64,000 bases of DNA from Kitagawia praeruptora (taxonomy: Eukaryota; Streptophyta; Magnoliopsida; Apiales; Apiaceae): positions 96,221,001 to 96,285,000 of the forward strand of contig CM075354.1 of NCBI GenBank assembly GCA_037693485.1. Reading direction: 5' to 3'. This document shows positions 22,639 to 35,229 of the stretch, piece after piece (within the stretch, counting starts at the first letter, position 1; each line of letters starts with the position of its first letter). The translations under genes were made by a program, and so were the position numbers. The notes beneath the pieces were generated by a model, which worked only from the letters and a program-made list of their open reading frames with translations, was not told where the DNA came from and searched no databases.

Positions 22639-23567
22639 TGATAAAATAGTCGCAAATTCTCTTCTCATTAACGGTGGAGGCACTCGTCTCAAGTTTATTA
22701 CAATACATCACAATTGTTTATATAACAAATCCCTAATTCTCAATAATAGAAATTAACATAATAACACGGAATTCTCCATTTTTAACTAATAATAATATTA
22801 AAGGTAAGTCTCTATTTTTCACATAATAATATACTAACATATATGTCAACATCCCCCCTCAAACTCACGATACTCAATCGAGAGTTTGCCAAAATAAAAA
22901 GAAAATGAATCATCCGCTCCAATCAACATAATCAATCGTCCACTTGAATCAGTTTTCTTGTTGTGATCAACCTTCATCCTCGTCTCCATCATCTTTGTCA
23001 AAATCTCCATCTCTATCATCGTTGCCACCATTATAGTTTCTGTATCGAGACTCCTCAACATCTCTTTTTTTTCCCATCATTAATATGGGACAATCTCTTG
23101 CACAAATTCATCAGCGGTGTTGTTGTGTTTTCTTGTCATCGTCTTTGATTTTTTTTCACCCACGAACTCTCGCAAGTTTTTACCCTCACACCACGAACTT
23201 TCGTAGTGTTATTCTTCTCACCCACAAACTCTTGCGGGATTCTTCACACACCACGAACTCTCGTAGTGTTAATGATTCTCACACCTACCAACTCTTGCCG
23301 GTTTGATTTTCCTTCGCACCCGCAAACTCTTACGGGGATAACCTAGGCTCTTGATACCAAAATAGTCGCAAATTCTCTTCTCATTAATGGTGGAGGCACT
23401 CGCCTCAAGTTTATTACAATACATCACAATTGTTTATATAACAAATCCCTAATTCTCAATAATAGAAATTAACATAATAACACGGAACTCTCCATTTTTA
23501 ACTAATATTATTATTAAAGGTAAGTCTCTATTTTTCACATAATAATAGCTTAACATATATGTCAACA
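22639..23567 (-). mobile_element. TRIM (terminal-repeat retrotransposon in miniature), complete
   Basis: Terminal direct repeats at 22639-22851 (213 bp) and 23352-23567 (216 bp) begin TGATA and end GTCAACA on the plus strand, and are flanked by a perfect 5 bp duplication ATATG (22634-22638, 23568-23572). On the minus strand the inner edge of the right repeat reads TGGTATCAAGAGCC, close to the initiator-Met tRNA primer site. The inner edge of the left repeat is a polypurine tract GAGGGGGGA. The 500 bp interior has no ORF of note but carries imperfect repeats of CCACGAACTCTCG/CGTAGTGTT that can fold back. It must be moved by proteins of other elements. Confidence 0.93.
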
Positions 23568-23709
23568 ATATGTCACATTTTTATGAATATTAGTTAAGGA
23601 GTGCAATATACATGTCACTTAAATTGGAATAGTATCGGTAATTGGAATAGTGCTTGAAATATGGTTGTCCTCTAATTCTTACAATTTTCACATATACAAT
23701 TTTCCTTTT

Positions 23710-24560
23710 ATATGAAAAAATTAAGTTGGCAAAGAGAATCGGAAAACCAAATATTAAGCATATTCTTTTGTTGTACATATGTAAATCAATAAAATTAGAC
23801 TAGTGTAAGCTATTAATCCAAAAGCTATATATGAATGATACAACGCTTCTTTACATACACGTTTCTCCACGCGTGCAAGAGCGTTGTGATTTGGATTTTT
23901 TTCTAAAATGGATTGTATAGTTGGCGTAAATTGAGATACCACAAGAATATATGTAATCGTAATTAGTTTGGTATGATTTCTCTACTTTGATATATCGGTC
24001 ATTATTCCAGAGATGACCTCCTTATATAGAGAATATGAGAGAACTATTCATTTTATATGATTCGAGAGTAGAATTAAAGTTTTAATTTTTAATTCTATAA
24101 AAAAAAGACCAATTTTTTTTGGTTCTATAAAAAAAATCTGATTCTGTAACAGACCCAATGCTGACGTGGCATTGCTGCTGACGTGGTACTGCTGACGTGA
24201 GCTGCAACATCATCAGTGCTGACGTGGCACTGCCATGTCATCAATGATGACGTTACTGATGATGTGGCACCGCCACCAGCTGGCGTGGTACTGCCACGTG
24301 GCAGTGCCACGTCAATAGTGATGATGTGCCATTGCCACGTAGACGTGGCGATGACAATTTTTTTAAAAAAATATATATTTTTGGGAAAAAAATTTGGTTC
24401 TGTTGTTGAATCAGAAAAAATATATGGTTCTCTCATATTCTATAAGGAGGTCCTCTAGAAGGGGACTCTTGATATATCTTCGATTGTAGAATTCACTATG
24501 AGTTTTAGTCGTATTCATTTATTTTCCTTGATTAACAATATAGTACAACGTTCTATCATT
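23710..24560. repeat. Segment paralogous to 26280-26640
   Basis: Flanks of the MITE at 23997-24468 (words TATTAATCCAAAAGCTA, ATGAATGATACAACG, CTATGAGTTTTAG) match 26350-26640 in the same order. The other copy lacks the MITE, so it serves as an empty site. No coding function is seen. Confidence 0.75.
23997..24468. mobile_element. MULE-type MITE carrying an ACGT-box cluster
   Basis: The element is 472 bp, flanked by a perfect 10 bp duplication TTGATATATC (23987-23996, 24469-24478). Terminal inverted repeats include GACCTCCTTATA and GAATATGAGAGAAC on the left and their complement on the right. The centre (24150-24355) contains nine ACGT cores, five of them TGACGT, and one CCACGTGG. TGACGTGG and CACGTG are known plant bZIP binding words. 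Confidence 0.9.
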
Positions 24561-27519
24561 GCTACGCATCGACCGACAAATTATATTAATTAATTAATAT
24601 AAATATATTTTTTAATTATTATTTAGAAAAAATGTAATTTTATTGGATTGTTAATTAACTTAAGTATAAAAATTATTTATTGGTGAATTCATACCAATTG
24701 AATTAATATTAATATTATGAACCAATCATCAAAACAAATACAACCCCCGTTGAAAAGTTTAAAACCCCTCTTTATTGTTTATTTTAAAAAATTTAGCTTT
24801 CATTTTAATTCTTTCTTTGTTAGAGAATATTTCTAAGTACCATGCTAACAAATTTTTCACCCATATTCTGAGAATTCAGTATATTTATTCAATATCGGAT
24901 CCTTAAAATATTTATTATATTAATACATTGAAAATATTTGTATGGTCGTGATTAATTTTTTCCATTACATATTAAAAATGTATAGACACTCCATCCTCAC
25001 GATTCCAATAAATCATTAGACTATCTATCAAAAAAAGGTTGGAGCGATATGAGAAAGGATATTTACTGTGCAATATACATGAAACGAACCTAGTTATAAC
25101 AATAGAAACTTTCATCTAATCTAGTTTGTTATGTGATCGTTCAATATCTTTTTTTACAAATTATATGTCCTTTTAATATTGAGTTGATTTACTATTGATC
25201 TAACTATTGTAATAAATTTTTTTCAATTGATAACATAGCTAAACCGTTTAATCTTTCTCGTAACATTGTTGATCTTAAATAATTTTGTATAATTTTTAAC
25301 TTCGAAAAACTTTTTTCTCGATAAGCAACAGTTACGAGAATATAAACCAAAAAATATTTTCATATATTTTAAATTATTCAAATCTACTACTAAGTGATGA
25401 AATAACATGATCAACTATATACAAAAAATAATCAGTTTTAAAAAAATTCTTTAGGAGTTTTCTAGTTTCATTGCCAACGTTATCATCAAAATGTCTATTT
25501 CCATACACGTTTCTCACAAAATATGGGTTTTATATTCATTTCAAAAACAATTTCTTTTGCAGCACTCATAGCATTTTCAAAAGCAATTATTAATATGAAT
25601 AATTAATAATATTTTTTTGGCTAAGCAATTAATAATAATTTAGAATAGTTATAATTAAAATGAATATATTGTTAAACATAAAAACTACCATTTATGAGTT
25701 TCTTTTTTTACAATTTCCATTAAGTATTTTAACTTTTTTTTGTTGAGTAAAAAGATTATAAAATTTTTAAATAACAATACAAATGGGTATATATTTGGAG
25801 GACTAAAAGTTTTGGAGGCCTAAAGCCATTGCTTCTTCCGTCCTATAGAAGCACCGCCCCTGTATACCACACACACTTGATGTTTTTAATATAAATTTCT
25901 TACAGTATATATAGCTAATGCCAAACACATAAAAATCAAGAAGCACAAATCTAACATATTAAAGTTCTCGTTTCACTTTGGGCAAAAATCAATTTGTCTA
26001 TGCTTCATTTGGAGCAGAGATTTCAAATTAAAGGTTTTAATGCAACAAAATTTACAAAAAAAAATTTGCAGAATTTAAATGTATATGTCGGACATAGGAA
26101 ATAAATTAATTGAGATACCCATCTTTCTTTATTTTTCGTTTATCCTAAGCACTTTGCTGAACATATATCATGGATTTAGACCTCTGCTTGTACGTGGAGA
26201 AATGATATATATTGAATCGTAATATTAATTAGTTGTGGCTCATTTGCTACTTGAGGTACAAATTTGCCTTTGATGTGAATAAATTGAGTTGGAAAAGAAT
26301 ATTCGAAAATCAAATGTTAAAGGATGTAAATCAACACCATTTAACTACTGTATGTTATTAATCCAAATGCTAGATATGAATGATACAACGGCTTTTTTAC
26401 ATACGCATATAGCACTGTGTTTAAATTTTTTTTTTTTTTTTCCTAAAATGGAGTGCATAGTAGGTGTAAAGTGAGATACCACTACAAAGTCAACCTTCTC
26501 TCGTGAATATATGTAGTTGTTATTTGTTTGGTGATTTTTCGATTTTGGTGTATTTTCTATTGTAGAAGTAACTATGAGTTTTGGTCATATTCTTTTATTT
26601 ACATTGATTAACAACATAATACAATATGTCTGCTTGTTGAAATATCCAATTTATTGATGCATTTAGAAGTTTAAATGCTACTTTCAACATGATAAATATA
26701 AGAAAGCTCATACAATTAACTAAGGTGCATAGCCATTGCTATTGAACCTTATTTGTATTTTGAGATCATATGAAAAACAACAACAAACTATTGAAAAGTG
26801 CATTGTCCTTTATGAGTAACATCCAAGCCACATGTGCTAGTACTACACATATAATTATTGACATTGATAGACATGTTTGGTAATTAGATATAGAGAAGGA
26901 GTAATTCCAATGCCTACCGTATAGTTTTTACTTACTTCATGAACACTCTAGTGTATAAATAATTTGTTTGATTTTTGCTACCTAATATTTGGCACAATAG
27001 TTTACACCATAAAATAGTGTATATATAAGGCTAGCTCTATTTATTTCATGGACTTTTTAAAGATATTTATGAATTTTTCGGGGCTTTGGGCTTGATATTC
27101 AGGTTTTTAGCCCTTTGTGTTTTGTTTTGGTAAAATAATAATAATCAAATAAGAAATTTTGAAAATAAATTGTTACGATTGTTGGGACATCCTTTTTCTA
27201 TAGAGGAAACGAAGAACCTAATTTACTTGAGAATGTTGTACTTGAGGATGGTCGAAGTGTGGGCTTTCAATCTAGTATAGTCGTATGGGTTTCGTGTGAT
27301 CGAAGATATATATGTTGGTAATAACTGTAAAAAATTATTATATATAGTATGTCTTGGTCAATTGGTCAATTAGAAAACATGTACAACAAGTATAGTAAGA
27401 GTTGTACAACAAGTACGGTTATCTTGGTGACTAAGTTTTGAATGAGTCTATAGAGTGGTTAAGATGTACACTTAAGTGTTGCACGACTTAAACAATCATT
27501 AATTGTGTATTATTGATAA
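24561..27519. other. AT-rich intergenic DNA with dispersed paralogous blocks
   Basis: No gene is found. The block 25870-26150 resembles 35760-36120 (shared words TTAAAGTTCTCGT, ACTTTGGGCAAAAAT, GCAACAAAATTTACAAA, GAGATACCCATC), and 26280-26640 resembles 23710-24560. These segments look like old copies of one larger repeat or duplicated locus whose best-preserved copy includes the Dof pseudogene. Confidence 0.55.
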
Positions 27520-28140
27520 CTAGCCTATGACCGGTGCGATGCACAAAATTCATTATTTAGCTTATAAATTATTTTATTAAAATGTTAATATTTTGTAAAA
27601 TATATTTATTAAATTTGTCCTGTTTTATCACTACTAGAATCTCGGCTAAATTCGACTGCCAATTTGCGGTCGAATTTAGTTAATTCGACTGGATGCGGTA
27701 GAATTTAGCTAAATTCGACTACAAATTGGCAGTCGATTCTAGCTTAGTGGAATTTAGCAAAAAGTAGTCGAATTTAATAAATTCGACTGCTCAAATTCGA
27801 CTGTTCTAAATTCGACCGCAGTTTTGAAAATTTTGAATTTGGCGCCTAAGGTACCTTCCGGTCGAATTTATAAATTCGACGGATTTCGGTTGAATTTATA
27901 AATTCGACTGGATATAGTCGAATTTCTAAATTTGACTGGATACGATCGAATTTAAATTTGGCCGCAATTTTGAAAAAAATTGAAAATTTAAAAATTTTGA
28001 ATTTGCCGCCTGAAAAAATTTGAAAATTTAAAAATTTTGAATTTGCCGCCTAATCACCTTAAATTCGACTGGACCCCATCAAATTTATAAATTTGACCGA
28101 AGGCAGTCGAATTTATAAATTCGACCGAGAACAGTCAATT

Positions 28141-28854
28141 TTATTGTACCATATCTTGAAAATTCAGCAGCTTTCTGCTGCTCTCAACTGCATTGTTTTG
28201 AATGTTCTGAATATATTTGTTGCCTTTGAAAATAGGTTGCAATAAAGTAATCAACACAAATATAACATAATTCATATATAAAACTAATTCAAGAACAACA
28301 ATAACTTCATATCAAATATTATAATATTTTTAAAATATATTTTTAATACAAATTCAACTCAAACTCAAGTTTCCTAATCAAATTTAAAAATATACGAATT
28401 TGCTCCTAATGTAGTTGCATGGAAACATCCAAAATTATTTTTTTTGCCGGATTTGCTTCAATTGCCGGAATTGTTTTGGTTGCCGGAATTTGCATGGTTG
28501 CAGGAGTTGTAGGAGTAGTCGGAGTTATTTTTGTCACCGAAATTGAAATTCCACAAGTTGATTTTCTAGGTGTTAGTATGTATATTTTGAAAGAAATATA
28601 GAGATTTGGTATATATAATTATATTTATGTATATGTAGGTATATTTGTGTATATAGATGAGAGAGAGAAAGGGGAGGAAGATGAGGGAGAGAAGGGGAGG
28701 AAGATGAAGTTTGTGTATATGTAATTATATATAAATGTGTGGGAATTATATATAAATGTGTGGGATTTGCTGTGACGGATACAGACCGTTGGATTAATAT
28801 GTTAGTATGTTGAATCTGGATCGTTGGATAAGTTTCACGCGGATTGCTGACCTG
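28141..28854 (-). other. CACTA-2 short cargo segment
   Basis: The start (TGTACCATATCT) matches the cargo start of CACTA-1. At 28440-28550 the plus strand has the repeated word TTGCCGGAATT, giving a hydrophobic 60-codon frame that I do not regard as a gene. At 28650-28705 the plus strand is GAGAGAGAAAGGGGAGGAAG-like, i.e. CT-rich on the minus strand, as in the leaders elsewhere. Cargo exons are not recognisable. Confidence 0.4.
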
Positions 28855-29760
28855 GCAGTAAATTCGACTGGTTGCAGTCAAATTTATAAATTCGACTAGT
28901 TGTAGTCAAATTTATAAATTCGACTGGTGCGGTCAAATTTATAAATTCGACTGGTTGCAGTCAAATTTATAAATTCAAATGGTGCAGTCAAATTTATAAA
29001 TTCGACTGGTTGCAATCAAATTTATAAATTCGACTGTATCCGGTCGAGTTTATAAATTCGACTAGCTAGGTTTTACCCTCGAATTTGTAAAAATGACTGC
29101 TTTCGGTCGAAAATTAATCAACGTATTTTCTTGACCATTATAATATTCAACATGCGCTATTTTTTATTTATTGATTTTTTGAAAAAACTTTTAAAATATA
29201 TTAATCTTAACATCTATACAGCTGGATCGTTCAAATTTTAATTTTAATAAATTTAAATTACTAACCCTTAAATCCCTAAACATAAACCTTAAATCCTACA
29301 TTTCAATCATTCAATAACAAAACATCGTATTGGTAAGGTTTTTTTTTAACTCACACTATTACGGTCTCTCATCATTTTTATTGAATACGATATGTTATCA
29401 AGACGTACTATAAAAAAATCATAATTTTTTAAAATTGGTAAGTATTTATTAAAATTTTCCAAACTTCTTAACAAATATAAAATCAACACTTTATTTACAT
29501 TTTAAAAAAAATTGTCCCAAATAGGTAAAGTAAATTTTAAAATTTGTAGTTCATCTTATAAGGATATTGTGGTAATTTTTTTATAATTTAAGGATTAATT
29601 TTACATTTTTTAAATAATTTTTGAATTTAATTTTTTAATTTGAATGACTGATTGCAGTCGAATTTATAAATATGACTGTTTTCGGTCGAATTTAAGTTTA
29701 AATATTTTGGCAAAATTTAGTCTGGCAAAATTTAGGCGGGAATTTATAAATTCGATTGAT

Positions 29761-31270
29761 ATATATTTGTCCCAATCAAATTAATTTTTTATTTTCCAGA
29801 AACTTTGGGAATATCATTATATTAGATATATATTGACATCCGTACGGTTGGATCGTTCAAATTTTTTTTTAAAAAAATAGAAACAATAATCGGTGACAAA
29901 GCACTAGTTACGAGTCATATTGAAAATAGTAGTGATCTACTAAGATTTCCAATCAAATAAATTTTTTATTTTATGAAACTTTTGGAATATCATTATATTA
30001 GATAAATATTGATATCCGTACGGTTGGATCGTTCAAATTTTTTTTAAAAAAATATAAACAATAATCGGTGACAAAGCACTAGTTACGAGTCATATTGAAA
30101 ATAGTAGTGATCTACTAAGATTTCCAATCAAATTAATTTTTTATTTTCTGAAACTTTGGTAATATCATTATATTAGATATATATTGACATCCGTACGGTT
30201 GGATCGTTCAAATGTTTTTTTAAAAAAAATAGAAACAATAATCGGTGACAAAGCACTAGTTACGAGTCATATTGAAAATAGTAGTAATCTACTAAGATTT
30301 CCAATCAAATTAATTTTTTATTTTCTGAAACTTTGGGAATATCATTATAGTAGATATATATTGACATCCGTACGGTTAGATCGTTCAATTTTTTTTTTAA
30401 AAAAAATAGAAACAATAATCGGTGACAAAACACTAGTTACGAGTCATATTGAAAATAGTAGTGATCTACTAAGATTTCCAATCAAATTAATTTTTTATTT
30501 TCTGAAACTTTGGGAATATCATTATATTAGATATATATTGACATCCGTACGGTTGGATCGTTCAAATTTTTTTTTTTTAAAATAGAAACAATAATCGGTG
30601 ACAAAGCACTAGTTACGAGTCATATTGAAAATAGTAGTGATCTACTAAGATTTCCAATCAAATAAATTTTTTATTTTATGAAACTTTTGGAATATCATTA
30701 TATTAGATAAATATTGATATCCGTACGGTTGGATCGTTCAAATTTTTTTTAAAAAAATAGAAACAATAATCTGTGACAAAGCACTAGTTACGAGTCATAT
30801 TGAAAATAGTAGTGATCTACTAAGATTTCCAATCAAATTAATTTTTTATTTTCTGAAACTTTGGTAATATCATTATATTAGATATATATTGACATCCGTA
30901 CGGTTGGATCGTTCAAATGTTTTTTTAAAAAAAATAGAAACAATAATCGGTGACAAAACACTAGTTACGAGTCATATTGAAAATAGTAGTAATCTACTAA
31001 GATTTCCAATCAAATTAATTTTTTATTTTCTGAAACTTTGGGAATATCATTATAGTAGATATATATTGACATCCGTACGGTTGGATCGTTCAAATTTTTT
31101 TTTAAAAAAATAGAAACAATAATCGGTGACAAAACACTAGTTACGAGTCATATTGAAAATAGTAGTGATCTACTAAGATTTCCAATCAAATTAATTTTTT
31201 ATTTTCTGAAACTTTGGGAATATCATTATATTAGATATATATTGACATCCGTACGGTTGGATCGTTCAAA
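29761..31270 (+). repeat. CCGTACGG tandem array C (nine units, homogenised)
   Basis: Cores GACATCCGTACGGTTGGATC (or GATATCC...) lie at about 29838, 30010, 30187, 30363, 30540, 30716, 30893, 31069 and 31246, a period of about 176.5 bp. Units are nearly identical and each contains CACTAGTTACGAGTCATATT and CTACTAAGATTTCCAATCAA. Unit-specific variants recur after four units (about 706 bp), for example GATAAATATTGATATCC at 30001 and 30710, and TATAGTAGATATAT at 30346 and 31052. Open frames of 133 and 74 codons here are repeat products. Confidence 0.95.
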
Positions 31271-31619
31271 AATATTTAGCTCACACTGTTACGGTCTCTC
31301 ATCATTTTTATTGAATACAATATGTTTTTTTAACTCACACTGTTACGGTCTCTCATCATTTTTATTGAATACGATATGTTATCAAAACGTACTAGAAAAA
31401 AATCATAATTTTTTAAAATTGGTAAGTATTTATTAAAATTTTCCAAACTTCTTAACAAATATAAAATCAACACTTTATTTACATTTTAAAAAAAAATTGT
31501 CCCAAATAGGTAAAGTAAATTATAATTTGTAATTCATCTTATAAGGATATTGTGGTAATTTTTTTATAATTTAAGGATTAATTTTAAATTTTTTAAATAA
31601 ATTTTGAATTTAATTTTCT
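31271..31619. repeat. Short duplications inside CACTA-2
   Basis: The block TCACACTGTTACGGTCTCTC occurs at about 31271 and 31325 and, slightly changed, at 29351. The following 170 bp repeats 29405-29640. These are internal duplications flanking array C on both sides, so the array with its flanks was duplicated as a unit. Confidence 0.75.
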
Positions 31620-32389
31620 AATTAGAATGACTGATTGTAGTCGAATTTATAAATATGACTGCTTTCGGTCGAATTTAAGTTTAAATATTTTGAAAAAAGT
31701 TTGGCGGAAATTTTTCTGCTTAAACTTAGTTTCACGCGGATTGCTGACCTGGCACTAAATTCGACTGGTTGCAGTCGAATTTATAAATTTGACTGAAGTC
31801 GGTCGAATTTATAGAAGGCAGTCGAATTTATAAATTTGACTGCTTCCGATCAAATTTATAAATTTGACTAAAGTCGGTGGAATTTATAATAGCAGTCGAA
31901 TTTATAAATTTGACTGTTTTCGGTCGATTTTATAAATTCGACTGCCTTCAGTCGAGTTTATAAACTTACTAAAATAAGCTTAGGCGGGAATTTAGGCGGG
32001 AAATAAATTCGACTGGTTAAATTCGACCGCACATCTAAATTCGACTGCTTAAATTCGACTGCTCTTAAAATCGACTGGTAGCAATCGAATTTAAGTCTGA
32101 CCAATAATTTATTGGAATTGACCCTAAATTCGACTGGATCCGGTCGAATATAGACCAGTCGAATTTGTGCAGTCGATTTTAGCCGAGTTTTCTTGTAGTG
32201 TATGATTATCATACTTTTTTTTACTAAATAAATCACATTATCTTACAATAGAATAGTTTTTCTTTTCCAAAGTGATTACATTTTACATTTAAACATACAT
32301 AATTATTCATTTTTTTTCTCACTAACAATTCTTTTTTTTTTTAAAATTAACTATCCTTGCATCTAAGGGTTCATTATGTGGAAATCTGA

Positions 32390-33409
32390 ATCGACTTTCT
32401 AAATCTAGTTGTTTATCAAACATGTAGATCTGGGAATAAACAGATTTTGAACCATCATCCGGAACAAAGACCCCATTTGATGGAAAGTCTCCCCAAATAC
32501 ACTAAATACGTAAAGGCCACCTCCTTGATTATATCTGCTATCAATCTTCCCACCTAGAGATGCAATTGCAAATGCATGGTTGTAGATTCTATTATTCTTC
32601 TCTTAAAGTTTATAACCGCATTTGTTCCATCTAATATATTTTTCAACACAAGGGGTGTCTCTTGTAATTTGGGTAATTTGACTTTGCCTTGGCTACAACA
32701 CAGTGAGAATGTAGATGAATTTGAATTTTCTTGTTGCTTTGTTCTTTCATATTTCCACATTATTGCTCCACAATACATGCACTCTTTGTCAGCACTTCCT
32801 ATGTCAAGGATAGAATTAGTTTTTGCTGCCACAAAGTAAGAACAAATATTTAAGTTGTTAAAGTATTTTTAAGGCAACTATATTTTGAAAAATATTTTAA
32901 TACTTACTGAATGCTATCTTGCTTACATTAACTTTGTTTCTCTTACGTGTACTCAAACCTGCAAAAGCTGTAAGATGTGGACATTCTTCATAAAAGTCTT
33001 TATTAAATGTACATATGGTTTGCATAATGTGTAGTTACATATATTGTACATAATTCAAATTTAACATCTTTTAATGTAAACAAATATACACCGTTGGTCG
33101 AAAAAGTCTGTCTTTTAATCATTTGAATTGTATCGAGAGCACAGTAGCATCTGTAAGTATAGTTGATGATCAAATTATGATATATTCAAGATGTATATAT
33201 CTAACTATAAGACATCACATATAAGAAATCAATTGAACTATTGATTTGTTAATTTTTTTATTACCATTTATTTGGTGGCTTCTCCGTGCACGATGTTGTT
33301 TGTTGCGTTCAGTTATCTGCTCATCTGTTAACTGTCTATATTTTTCACGAAGAATCTTGTTTCGTGCACTTTTTTTGTCATCCTTTGCATGTTTTGCTAT
33401 CCTTGGCAA
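32390..33409 (-). pseudogene. Helitron Rep/helicase N-terminal fragment, copy B
   Basis: Minus-strand blocks in order: 33409-33215 (KHAKDDKKSARNKILREKYR, a basic leader), 32832-32554 (DIGSADKECMYCGAIMWKYE, FSLCCSQGKVKLPKLQETP), and 32540-32390. The last block reads QGGGLYVFSVFGETFHQMGS and, after a frameshift, PDDGSKSVYSQIYMFDKQLD. These match the region just before the Rep domain of plant Helitron proteins. Additional basic repeats (REKYxxL, EQRxER) lie at 33830-33620. Rep HUH motifs and helicase motifs are absent. CACTA-2 and its TSD lie immediately downstream. Confidence 0.82.
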
Positions 33410-34278
33410 GTCTGTAGCACATTATTTTTATATTAAGATTGCAATAAATAGCTTTGTAAAATTAATATGCAATTCACTATGCTTTTACATAAAATAAAAC
33501 ATAATTGCTCGCATGTTTCAAAAAAATTAACATATAATTGCATCATAGCATTTAGAAAGTAACAATGTTTGACACTGTCAAAACTTACCATTATTGTTTT
33601 GTGTGCATTGAATATCACTTTTCTTTTTATCTGATTCATAATGACGTCTGTTTCTCTCACTTCTTTGTTCATCTGTCACTATGTTGTATTGTATGCGACG
33701 TTGTTTGTTGGTTCATTCCTTTGTTCATTAGATAATGCGTTGTATTTTTCTCGTCGACACTTGTTATGCTTGTTTCTTACACCCTCTTCTTTATTTTCTA
33801 CTCTTTTTTCCTCTGGTAGGTTCATAATGCGTACCTCGTACAATACCTGTATTTGCAAAATAGGTTAAAAAATTTATGTCTGACCATGAAAGGTGTAGTT
33901 TCAAACTAATTTATATTTTCATTTGCAGCAATCAGAATGAAAAGAGATGCACATTTTAATGATGCTGTTAAGGATTAAAATATCAGGTAACCAAAAATAA
34001 ACTTGTATTAAGTTTAAGGAACATATGAGTAAGTGATGGAAAATCCTTATATTGAAGCATTTTAATATAATATTTTGGTTGGTCTTCACACTTTGTGGTT
34101 GGATTTTTTTTGTTATTTATGTGCATATTGATATAGATATTTGTTGAGTTATTTCTTTGTACATGATTATCTGACATGTACATTTGGAATTGAAAAATCT
34201 AAGAAAAACTATGGAAATAAGGCTTGTGGTATTAAAAAACCGAGCTTGGTTATCAAGGTTATTGAAAGTTTATTGATC

Positions 34279-34494
34279 CTACTCGGATGTAACTAATTTT
34301 GTAAATTCTAAGCTTGTTAGATGGAAGGAATCACCGATCATGACTACGAAGGAATCAGGGGAAAGCTTCACAGTGATCCCCATCTTTAGTTTAGTTTGTA
34401 CCTCTAATCCATTGACCTGATTTTGATATAGTATAGTTACCATATTTTTGTCAAAAGTTAGACCAGGCTTTGTATCACATATCTTGAGTGTCAT
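34279..34494 (-). pseudogene. 2-oxoglutarate-dependent oxygenase exon fragment captured by the Helitron
   Basis: The minus-strand frame contains DKNMVTILYQNQVNGLEVQT and VKLSPDSFVVMIGDSF, the double-stranded beta-helix core of plant 2OG-Fe(II) oxygenases of the AOP / GA-oxidase type. The iron-binding HxD is not preserved (FDK where HTDK is expected), and the Gly/Trp block after QT is altered. The second His and the substrate-binding Arg are not present. It lies on the same strand as the Rep remnants, as expected for Helitron gene capture. Confidence 0.7.
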
Positions 34495-35229
34495 TTAAGA
34501 TTGAACATAAAACTATTAATTCCATGTCTCTATAACAATAATAGATTATCAATTTCAATAGGGTGTCTCATTGGTTATAAATAATTTATATAACATGCAT
34601 ATATACATGCGTATACATATATGTATATTAATCTATGTTAATGTTGTAAATTTATTGGTATAAAGAGCTTACCAAGGATGCTGTAAGTTCAAGTTCTTGA
34701 TTCTTCCTCTGCTATTGCTGGAATCCGTTGATGTTGTTGTTCAAGTTCTTGATTATCCTTGCAGTTGAAATTCCTCTGTTGTTGTTAGAATCGGTTGTTG
34801 TTGGTGTTAACACCACCTTTTCTATTTAGTATTAGATAATCCTTTATATGTATGATTTAAATTAATTTAAGAAAATATTCATTTTTTTCTTCTTTTTAAA
34901 AAAAGTTGAGTTATGATATTTCTTTTTAAAAAAATAAAATACATTATTTAACATGTTTTTAAATAACATGGAAAATATCAGGTTGTGTAAAAATTAATTT
35001 ATGTTTTTTAAAAATTAATTATTTGTAAACAAAAACAGAACTTTGAAAATGCATTATTTAATTATTTTAACTATTTGACTAGATTCGCATTAGCTTTCCA
35101 GTTGACTTGTTTTACATACAAAAGAGTACATCTTATCTTCTTTCTTGTTACTACCTTTGCATTAGATGTTAATTATAATATAATATAATCTTTTATAATA
35201 TAATCTTTTAAAATATAATATAATCTTAA

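Larger units (their letters stand above)
27629..32200. mobile_element. CACTA-2, complete non-autonomous CACTA element (4572 bp)
   Basis: The left end CACTACTAGAATCTCGGCTA matches CACTA-1, the right end is TAGCCGAGTTTTCTTGTAGTG, and a perfect 3 bp duplication TAT flanks it (27626-27628, 32201-32203). Subterminal repeats of AAATTCGACTG and CAGTCGAATTT fill 27629-28140, 28855-29090, 29645-29760 and 31620-32200. No transposase is encoded. The interior holds a short purine-rich leader-like segment and CCGTACGG array C. Confidence 0.93.

Noticed and set aside
24125..24458. 103- and 80-codon frames over the ACGT-rich MITE
   Set aside because: They lie inside a foldback MITE with proven TSD. Repeat-derived frames on both strands.
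30184..31113. Repetitive 133- and 74-codon frames
   Set aside because: Products of array C units (TSVRLDRS repeated), the same as in the frame at 16223. Explained by the tandem repeat.
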